Origin: an uncultured Verrucomicrobiota bacterium
GTDB taxonomy: Bacteria; Verrucomicrobiota; Kiritimatiellia; RFP12; UBA3636
Length of the DNA: 39,147 nucleotides
NCBI GenBank assembly: GCA_949295265.1
Contig: CASFKR010000012.1
Span: forward strand, 1-39,147
Direction of reading: 5' to 3'
The translations under genes and the position numbers were made by a program. This document shows, in pieces, positions 23,295 through 29,445 of this stretch (positions are counted from its first letter, which is position 1; every line of letters starts with the position of its first letter). The notes below the pieces were generated by a model that was given only the letters and a program-made list of their open reading frames with translations, did no database searches and was not told where the DNA came from.

Positions 23295-24203
23295 CTACGA
23301 CGCCGGGGTTGTCACCGTGAGCCCGTGGCGGCGCAGCAGGGCTGCGGCGCGGTCGAGCTGCGCCGCCGTCGGCGCCGCAACGCGCGGCATCGTGTCGGCT
23401 TTGCCGAGGGCGTTGTATTTCGTCCGGGCCAGGTCGTGATACGGGAGCAGCCGGACCCGCTCAACCGAAAGCGGCGCCAGAATCTCCCCGGCCCGCTCCA
23501 GATTGCCGTCCGAGTCGTTGCAGCCGGGCACCAGCGGAATGCGGATTTCCATCCGGGCGTTCCGTCCGGAGAGGAAGCGCAGATTCTCGAGGATCAGCCC
23601 GTTGGGCTGGCCGGTCAGTTTCCGGTGTTCTTCGGGATCGCTGTGTTTGAAATCGACCAGGAAGAGGTCGGTATGCGGCAGGGCGGCTTCCAGCGCGGCG
23701 CGCGGCACGAAGGCGCACGTATCCAGCGCCGTATGGAGTCCGGCGGCTTTGAGCTGTTTCAGGACTTCCAGGCAGAATGCCGGCTGGTACAGCGGTTCGC
23801 CGCCGGAGAGCGTGACGCCGCCGCCGGACTGTTCGTAAAACGCGCGGTCTTCCACGGCGACGGCCACCACCTCTTCGGGGCACACCCGCTTGCCGATGCG
23901 CTTGAGCGCCGTGCCGAGGCACACCGCTTCGCACCGGCCGCAGACGGTGCACGCCGCCCGGTGAAAGGCGTGCCGCCCGCCGTCCAGCATGTGCGCCTGC
24001 TGCGGACAGACATGCACGCATTCGCCGCACCCGATGCATTTGTGCGCATAAAACGCGAGTTCCGGCTCCGGGGAAATGCTCTCCGGATTGTGGCACCAGC
24101 GGCAGTGTAGCGGGCATCCTTTCAGGAAGAACGTCGTGCGGATGCCCGGCCCGTCATGCACGGCGAAGCGCTTGGGCTCCAGAATGATGCCGGTGACGCT
24201 CAT
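23295..24203 (-). CDS. Glycyl-radical enzyme activating protein (radical SAM, with two-cluster ferredoxin insert)
   Basis: The product has 302 residues. The radical-SAM motif CX3CX2C is at Cys30, Cys34 and Cys37 (CPLHCRWC), preceded by FAVHDGPGIRTTFFLKG. A ferredoxin-like insert carries Cys56, 59, 62 and 66 and Cys85, 88, 91 and 95. The SAM-binding TLSGGEPL motif follows. This insert is typical of activases for non-PFL glycyl-radical enzymes (choline lyase, glycerol and hydroxyproline dehydratase, decarboxylases), whereas classical PflA lacks it. It starts 17 bases after the adjacent glycyl-radical enzyme, with GGGGGAAG before the ATG, so it surely activates that partner. Confidence 0.93.
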   Translation of the reverse strand: MSVTGIILEPKRFAVHDGPGIRTTFFLKGCPLHCRWCHNPESISPEPELAFYAHKCIGCGECVHVCPQQAHMLDGGRHAFHRAACTVCGRCEAVCLGTALKRIGKRVCPEEVVAVAVEDRAFYEQSGGGVTLSGGEPLYQPAFCLEVLKQLKAAGLHTALDTCAFVPRAALEAALPHTDLFLVDFKHSDPEEHRKLTGQPNGLILENLRFLSGRNARMEIRIPLVPGCNDSDGNLERAGEILAPLSVERVRLLPYHDLARTKYNALGKADTMPRVAAPTAAQLDRAAALLRRHGLTVTTPAS

Positions 24204-24220
24204 GCTGCTTCCCCCGCCTG

Positions 24221-26434
24221 TTATTCCGCGATGTTCCGGGCGCGTTCGATATATGCGTCCTGCTCTTTTCTGCTCAGGTCGTTGAACCGGACATTCCAGC
24301 CGCAGACGCGCACCTGCAGTCCTTCGTAGCGCTCCGGATGCCGCTGGGCGTCCTCGAGAACGTTCGCATCGAAAATATTGATGTTCATGGCAATGCCGTT
24401 GTTCAGCAGATAGGTGAAGAGGAGCCCGCGCATGGCGGTGAGGCCCTCCTCGCCCTGAACCGTAGCCGGGTGCATCATCACATCCAGCGTAAGCCCGGCC
24501 GGGAAGATCGTCGGGTCGATCTGCGTCACGGAACGGATGAGCGCCGTGACGCCGTTGCGGTCCATGCCCATCGTCGGGGAGAGGTTCTTCGACATTTCAT
24601 CGCCGGCAAAGCGGCCGTCCGGCGTGGCGCCGGTTCGTTCGCCGAGCGTGATGAATGTCCGTGCGCAATGCCCGGAGGCCTCGTAGATGCCGCCGCGGGC
24701 ATTGGGCCGCAGATTGATCTTTTCGCCCAGGAAGCGCGCCAGCCGCAGCGCCAGCGCATCCACCGCCTCAATGCCGTTGCCGTATTTGTTTTTCGCATGC
24801 AGGATGCGGAGCCGTAGTTTTTCATGCCCCGCCCAGTTCCGGTTGAGAATATCGCGGAATTCCGCCAGCGTGAGTTCCTGCCGGTCGAAGACGAATTCCT
24901 TCACCGCCATCAGCGCATCCACCGCCGTGCCGAACCCCGCCGACAGAAGGCTGGAATTGTTGTAGACGCAGCCGTTGGAAAAGGCGTCGCGCGCCGTTTC
25001 CAGACTGTTGCGGATGGTGGCGGAGTAGAGCTGCGCCGGATTGATGACATACAGGTATTTTTCGAATTCGGACGAGCAGTAAATGGCGGTTTCGATAACA
25101 TCCCCCAACCAGCGGAGATAGGCGTCGAAAAATGCGTCAAAGGACTGAATCTCGTCGAGTTTTTCGGCTCCGCAGGAAAAGGTGAGCCCCGTTTTCGGGT
25201 CTTTTCCATCGTTGAAAATGAGCTCAAACGGCTTGAGCAAATTGAGATACCCGACCCCGGTGGTGTTGCCCTGCGCCCGCGGCACGAATTCGTAACAGCC
25301 GCTGATATCGCAGGTGCGCGCCTGCTCTTCGGTCAGCCCGTGGCTCATCATCGCGCTCCGGATGGATTCCTCCGAAACGAAGACGAGGCTGCTGTGCCCG
25401 CGCCGGATCATATCCAGCGCTTTGTCGATGAAGGCATGCGGCGTGTTTCGCGCAATTTTGAGCTGGATTTTCGGCGAAGTCACGCCCAGTTTGTCGAAGA
25501 CGTCGAGAATCAGATACGAAAGCGGATTGACTTCCGTCGAGCCGTCCGCTTTGGTGCCGCCGAGGAAGAACGGGTGCCCCCAGTAATTGTTGATGGAGGC
25601 AAACTGCATAAAGAAACAGGCGAAAAATTCGCGGATCTGCGCCTCGGTATACCGATGTTCCCGCAAATCGCGTTCGAAGTACGGGAACAGGATCCGGTCG
25701 AGGTTCCCGAGGGAGCGCACCTGCATCCGGTCGATGTGCTCGCAGAACATGAAATGCAGGTAAATCATCTGGAGAACTTCGTAGCAGTTGTGCGGGGCAC
25801 CCGTGCGCAGCTGTTCGAGGCAGTCCGCTTCCGCGAGCATGCGCGGATTCCCGTCGGCGTGTTCCCGGGCATACCGGATGAAGCGGTCCAGCATCTCGAG
25901 CACAGCCTGGAGCGAGAGCTCAATCCCGTCAAAATACGCTTTTGCCGCTTCGGTCAGCGTTTCGGCGCGTTCATGCCGGGCGCGATAATGCCTCGCACGC
26001 TCGAGAAGGCCCGGGAACCCGAGCGTCAGAATGGCTTCCCAATCGGGCACGGAATGATCGAAGTCCTTCCACATGCTGAAAAGCCCCGCCTCATTGTGTT
26101 TACGGATGACGGGGATGCTTTCCCGGAGGATCTGCTCATTGACCTCCCGGTCCCAACGGCTGATGACGGGCGAAATCGGCCGACGGTAACGGTCCCAGCA
26201 GCCAAACCCGGGAAACCAGTCGTGGGGGCTGACATCGATTTGCAGATTCCGGCAGATGTACGCGAAGAGGCGCCCCTTGATGACCGGATGCGGCAATCCT
26301 TCCATGGTATCCGCCAGCGGCAGCATCTGCTGCATGATGGTTTCATTGTCCAGCCCGGTCGACGGATCGAAGACCGGATGGCGGAATTTGCCGAGCAGAT
26401 AGGCCTTATCCTGTTCAAATGTGACGTATGGCAT
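24221..26434 (-). CDS. Glycyl-radical enzyme of the PFL-like superfamily, class unassigned
   Basis: The product has 737 residues, with AGGAG 8 bases before the ATG. A PFL-like domain fills most of the protein. The radical loop is RVCGWNVRFNDLS, placing the glycyl radical at Gly712. The thiyl cysteine is Cys380 in CDISGCYEFVP, with Glu382 two residues later. Pyruvate formate-lyase has Cys-Cys there and no Glu. The Cys-x-Glu pattern is that of the dehydratases, lyases and decarboxylases, but the usual GCxEP has Phe in place of Pro. It is therefore not PFL, and I cannot assign a substrate. The activase is downstream and an AraC regulator is divergent, which suggests induction by a substrate. Confidence 0.9.
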   Translation of the reverse strand: MPYVTFEQDKAYLLGKFRHPVFDPSTGLDNETIMQQMLPLADTMEGLPHPVIKGRLFAYICRNLQIDVSPHDWFPGFGCWDRYRRPISPVISRWDREVNEQILRESIPVIRKHNEAGLFSMWKDFDHSVPDWEAILTLGFPGLLERARHYRARHERAETLTEAAKAYFDGIELSLQAVLEMLDRFIRYAREHADGNPRMLAEADCLEQLRTGAPHNCYEVLQMIYLHFMFCEHIDRMQVRSLGNLDRILFPYFERDLREHRYTEAQIREFFACFFMQFASINNYWGHPFFLGGTKADGSTEVNPLSYLILDVFDKLGVTSPKIQLKIARNTPHAFIDKALDMIRRGHSSLVFVSEESIRSAMMSHGLTEEQARTCDISGCYEFVPRAQGNTTGVGYLNLLKPFELIFNDGKDPKTGLTFSCGAEKLDEIQSFDAFFDAYLRWLGDVIETAIYCSSEFEKYLYVINPAQLYSATIRNSLETARDAFSNGCVYNNSSLLSAGFGTAVDALMAVKEFVFDRQELTLAEFRDILNRNWAGHEKLRLRILHAKNKYGNGIEAVDALALRLARFLGEKINLRPNARGGIYEASGHCARTFITLGERTGATPDGRFAGDEMSKNLSPTMGMDRNGVTALIRSVTQIDPTIFPAGLTLDVMMHPATVQGEEGLTAMRGLLFTYLLNNGIAMNINIFDANVLEDAQRHPERYEGLQVRVCGWNVRFNDLSRKEQDAYIERARNIAE

Positions 26435-26545
26435 AGAGAAATCTCCTATGGAATGATGCGGATATTCTTTCTGAAAACATGGAAAATTCTTCCGGAAACA
26501 CGGAGAAAAAGGAATGCATTTAAAAGAAAAAAATAATATCCTTTT

Positions 26546-26567
26546 GTGACGCCACCCTTCCTGTCAC
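26546..26567. promoter_or_regulatory. Inverted repeat in the divergent gap of the glycyl-radical locus
   Basis: GTGAC (26546-26550) and GTCAC (26563-26567) are separated by 12 bases, with centres 17 bp apart. They sit in the 153-base AT-rich gap between the glycyl-radical enzyme and the AraC gene. A second small palindromic tract, GGAAAATTCTTCCGGAA, lies nearby at about 26480-26500. They are plausible operators for the regulator, but no test can be made from one locus. Confidence 0.3.
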
Positions 26568-26587
26568 CAACCGGAAAAGGAGTTTTC

Positions 26588-27403
26588 ATGCCTGTCATCA
26601 ACCGTCTGTCCACGCTGCATGCAGCCAACCGGCAGCTGCTCCGGGTCCGCCATTTTGCCAAAGGCACGTATCCGGAAGCGAACCCCGCCCCGAGCGCCCT
26701 TCCGGTCAACCGGTTCTTTCTGCCCATCTGCAATCCGAATGGGAAAGCGTGCTATCTGGCAGATGCGACGCAGCACTTTGAACTGCGCCCCGGCTGCGCC
26801 TACTTCATCCCGCTCTTTCACAAAGCCTGTATGAAGCTGGATAGAGAGCTGAACTTTCTGTCCATCCAGTTCACGCTGGGACCGTTCGGGAGTGTCGATC
26901 TGTTTTCGCATTTCCGCACGATTCGGGAGATTCCCGACGCAACGTGGCTGGCGCGCGCAGAGGCGGCGTACGCGGAAAAAGACGACGAGATTGCGGGCAT
27001 CCGGGTCCGGGGGCTGGTCGAGTCGTTTGCCGCGTTTCTGCTGAGCGGCATGACGAAAGAGCAACTGGCTTTCGCCACGGCGTTTACCGCCTTTGAACCG
27101 GAGCTGTCGTATATTCAGGCGCAGGGATCGGCGGCCACAACCGTGGAGGAACTGGCCGCCTTGCGGGGGTTCCGGCGTGAGGTCTTCACCCGGAAATTCA
27201 CGGCGGCCGTCGGCATGCCGCCGAAGCAGTTTCTGTCGCGTTATCTGATGAACCGCGCATGCGACCTGCTCCTGCGCGAAGACGCGCGCGTCCGGGAAGT
27301 CGCCTTTGAACTGGGCTTTTCCAACGAATACTATTTTTCGCGATTCTTCAAAAAGCAGATGGGCATCCCGCCGCGCGACTTCAAGGCGCACTACCGGTCG
27401 TGA
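26588..27403 (+). CDS. AraC-family transcriptional regulator
   Basis: The product has 271 residues. The ATG at 26588 is chosen because AAAGGAG lies 6-7 bases upstream; an earlier in-frame start at 26546 has no such site. Residues about 20-110 look like the cupin-type AraC ligand domain (FELRPGCAYFIPLFHKACMKL). About 185-270 is the paired helix-turn-helix domain, with TVEELAALRGFRREVFTRKFTAAVGMPPKQFLSRYLMNRACDLL and the conserved end VAFELGFSNEYYFSRFFKKQMGIPPRDFK. It is divergent from the glycyl-radical enzyme and is the probable regulator of that operon. The inducer is unknown. Confidence 0.9.
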   Translation: MPVINRLSTLHAANRQLLRVRHFAKGTYPEANPAPSALPVNRFFLPICNPNGKACYLADATQHFELRPGCAYFIPLFHKACMKLDRELNFLSIQFTLGPFGSVDLFSHFRTIREIPDATWLARAEAAYAEKDDEIAGIRVRGLVESFAAFLLSGMTKEQLAFATAFTAFEPELSYIQAQGSAATTVEELAALRGFRREVFTRKFTAAVGMPPKQFLSRYLMNRACDLLLREDARVREVAFELGFSNEYYFSRFFKKQMGIPPRDFKAHYRS

Positions 27404-27458
27404 CCCGCCGTCCGCCTGCGGCAGCGAAGCGTGCGTCGCGGCGGTTTGCAGTTTTACC

Positions 27459-27488
27459 TTGACCGCATCCCGCCTGTTTCGTTATTGT
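27459..27488 (+). promoter_or_regulatory. Possible promoter of tRNA-Leu
   Basis: TTGACC (27459-27464), an 18-base spacer and TATTGT (27483-27488) lie about 60 bases upstream of the tRNA. An alternative AT-rich -10 (TAATAA) is at about 27503. The match is modest. Confidence 0.35.
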
Positions 27489-27546
27489 TTCGGCGCGTTT
27501 TCATAATAAATTTGTTACGCGCACGCGCGCAAAAAAAACGCCCGCT

Positions 27547-27630
27547 GGATGAGTGGCGGAACTGGCATACGCGGCAGACTTAGGATCTGCTCCCAAAAGG
27601 TTGCGGGTTCGAGTCCCGCCTCATCCACCA
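27547..27630 (+). tRNA. tRNA-Leu (anticodon UAG), CCA encoded
   Basis: GGATGAG at the 5' end pairs with CTCATCC. The anticodon stem GCAGA/TCTGC holds the loop CTTAGGA, giving anticodon TAG. A long variable arm (TCCCAAAAGGTT) and T arm GGGTTCGAGTCCC follow, then discriminator A and an encoded CCA at 27628-27630. The long variable arm and anticodon agree on leucine. Confidence 0.96.
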
Positions 27631-27888
27631 TCCCCTTCTGCACCCGGATGACATAGGGCATCCCGGTTCGCACAAGAATGGGGAATTGAGAATGTACGCA
27701 CGTAGGAGCAGCCGCCCCCGTTCGCGTCCCCACTGTGTTCCGGTCAAGGTGCAAATGCAGACGGAGTTATCGGATTCATCGGAGTGAAGCCGGCGTAGCG
27801 AAGGCGCGCGAGCGAAACCGGGACAGACAGGACGCACAGGACGATGCTTCCCCACCGGTCGCGGCGCGCACTGTGTGTCAGTGAGCGA

Positions 27889-28020
27889 AGCCGCGGGAGC
27901 GGAACCACGGCGGCGAAGCCGCGGGAGCCTAGCCGCGGGGGCGAAGCCGCGGGAGCCTAGCCGCGGGGGCGAAGCCGCGGGAGCGGAGCCGCGGGAGCCT
28001 AGCCGCGGGGGCGAAGCCGC
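27889..28020. repeat. 14-bp tandem array, nine copies plus a partial
   Basis: Nine contiguous 14-bp units of the form AGCCGCGGGNGCNN run from 27889 to 28014, followed by AGCCGC. Most alternate AGCCGCGGGAGCCT and AGCCGCGGGGGCGA, so a 28-bp higher-order unit exists. Two early units are diverged. A period of 14 rules out a conserved protein repeat. The array leads directly into the hairpin modules beside the transposase. Confidence 0.85.
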
Positions 28021-28021
28021 T

Positions 28022-28232
28022 ACGACCCTCGAAGGGGGTCGAATCATGCTTAACCTCGGGATGAGCGCCAGCGAATCCCGAGGTAGGATACACTCTATCA
28101 TCCGACCCTGAAGGGGTCGAACTGTCATGCGAAGGATGAGCGAAACGAATCCCGAGGTAGGATACACTCTATCATCCGACCCTGAAGGGGTCGAACTGTC
28201 ATGCGAAGGATGAGCGAAACGAATCCTGATGC
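28022..28232 (+). repeat. Two-hairpin repeat modules, left flank of the transposase
   Basis: Three modules follow one another. Each has hairpin A (CGACCC...GGGTCG) and then hairpin B (CCTCGGGAT/ATCCCGAGG or the AGGAT/ATCCT variant). The second and third are a direct tandem duplication with a period of 74 bases (compare the start points 28077 and 28151). They have the same orientation as the copies at 19942 and the opposite orientation to those at 28982-29318. Confidence 0.85.
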
Positions 28233-28287
28233 AGAGGTGTAAAAGCTCCCTCCGAGCTATCACAGACGGTGGTCACGCTTAAGAGAT

Positions 28288-28743
28288 CTACATCGTATTC
28301 GGGAAGTATTTCGGATTTGGCTCGACGCCATTCGCCTGAAGCAGAGCCAGCAATTCCTCCTCGAAACTGTGAACGCGATGATGTTCTTTTTGGGTACGAA
28401 TATAGTCAATGACATCTGTTTTTGCGGAATAAGAACAACTTAGTGCGCAATAAGACCGCCCCCATCCGCTAAACAAAGGAAATTCATTCCTGTGCCCGTT
28501 CATGAATGTAGTCGACGCCAGTTTTACTTTATGCATAAAATCGGCGACCGTTACCGAAGGGGGAAGCTGTACAAGCAAATGTACGTGATCGGGCATTCCA
28601 CCGATTCGATGAAGAATCCATCCGCTGTTTTTGATAATTCCCCATACATACCGATAAAACAATGTTTCGTGTTCTTGTGTGATGGCGGGCACACTCTGAT
28701 ATGTCCGAAACACAATATGATACAAAATCTGATGGTAGCTCAT
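28288..28743 (-). CDS. IS200/RAYT-like HUH (Y1) transposase
   Basis: The product has 151 residues, the usual size of IS200-type TnpA. The opening YHIVFRT, the metal-binding HUH triad His53-Val-His55 in GMPDHVHLLVQLP, and the catalytic Tyr114 with Gln118 in DYIRTQKEHH identify a Y1 single-strand transposase. The C-terminal end (SFEEELLALLQANGVEPNPKYF) is like the solitary TnpA/REP-associated group. All catalytic residues are present, so it may be active. There is no TnpB. The gene is visibly lower in GC than its neighbours, pointing to transfer. Arrays of the same hairpin modules flank it in inverted orientation, as REPs flank RAYT genes. A true IS200 would instead have one subterminal hairpin at each end. 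Confidence 0.88.
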   Translation of the reverse strand: MSYHQILYHIVFRTYQSVPAITQEHETLFYRYVWGIIKNSGWILHRIGGMPDHVHLLVQLPPSVTVADFMHKVKLASTTFMNGHRNEFPLFSGWGRSYCALSCSYSAKTDVIDYIRTQKEHHRVHSFEEELLALLQANGVEPNPKYFPNTM

Positions 28744-28881
28744 ATCAAAAATCAGTTTTCTGCACCCATGAAAAAGTATACGAAAAATCTCTTTACCGCA
28801 ACTCGTGAGCGCATTGTATCCATACGCCGCTGACGTAGAAACTGATACGCTGGTTGCGGCACTGAAATCGTCGGCATCTCA

Positions 28882-28898
28882 GGCGGTAGATTACCGCC
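28882..28898. repeat. GGCGGTAGATTACCGCC palindrome
   Basis: This perfect palindromic hairpin with a short loop lies 140 bases upstream of the transposase start codon. The surrounding TCTCAGGCGGTRGATYACCGCCCGC stretch matches the element at about 11004-11028 with only two substitutions. Confidence 0.7.
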
Positions 28899-28981
28899 CG
28901 CTCGCTGACAACCTGTGCGCTTCAGGGGCAATGGAGACCCTCCGTCTGTAGTAGTCCGTTGCGCTTTTTACTCATCCTTGC

Positions 28982-29318
28982 CTCAGGATTCGCTTCGCTC
29001 ATCCTTCGCATGACAGTTCGACCCCTTCAGGGTCGAAATAGTGGGCATGCTCTACCTCGGGATTCGCTGGCGCTCATCCCGAGGTTAAGCATATTTCGAC
29101 TCCTCCGGAGTCGTAACGGCGGAAACACCTCTCTTTTAGATTGGCTTCGCTCATCCCGAGGTTAAGCATATTTCGACTCCTCCGGAGTCGTAACGGCGGA
29201 AACACCTCTCTTTTAGATTCGCTGGCGCTCATCCCGAGGTTAAGCATATTTCGACTCCTCCGGAGTCGTAACGGCGGAAACATCTCTCTTTTAGATTGGC
29301 TTCGCTCATCACGAGGCG
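28982..29318 (-). repeat. Two-hairpin repeat modules, right flank of the transposase (inverted)
   Basis: Read on the minus strand these are the same modules as on the left flank. The outermost pair is the CGACCC type next to CCTCGGGAT-type hairpins. Then come three near-identical units of 77-78 bases, with CGACTCC/GGAGTCG stems at 29097-29113, 29174-29190 and 29252-29268. Each is separated by TAACGGCGGAAACAYCTCTC and CATCCCGAGGTTAAGC segments. The 77/78 alternation breaks any reading frame. Confidence 0.85.
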
Positions 29319-29349
29319 GCACCTGGGACAGGGGCGGGATAGAAAACGT

Positions 29350-29392
29350 CCTCCGGACATCACGGACGGTGGCTCACCGTCGGTCCCGGAGG
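29350..29392. repeat. Nested hairpin downstream of the BspA-like gene
   Basis: Outer arms CCTCCGG (29350-29356) and CCGGAGG (29386-29392) enclose a perfect inner hairpin, GACGGTG GCT CACCGTC (29365-29381). A related CTCCGA...GACGGTGGTCAC sequence lies at about 28250-28277, left of the transposase. It stands about 55 bases beyond the stop of the large secreted protein, but there is no T tract, so terminator function is doubtful. Confidence 0.55.
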
Positions 29393-29445
29393 GCGTTGCA
29401 GGGCGGCGGGCGAGGCGGCAGAGGCCCGCTGCCGCGCCGTGAAGC

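Noticed and set aside
24221-26434. Pyruvate formate-lyase (pflB)
   Set aside because: The active site has Cys-x-Glu in place of the Cys-Cys pair, and the activase carries a ferredoxin insert absent from PflA.
28959-29322. Frames containing the repeated peptide MLNLGMSASES
   Set aside because: The peptide is simply the hairpin-B repeat translated; the 77/78-base alternation breaks the frame.
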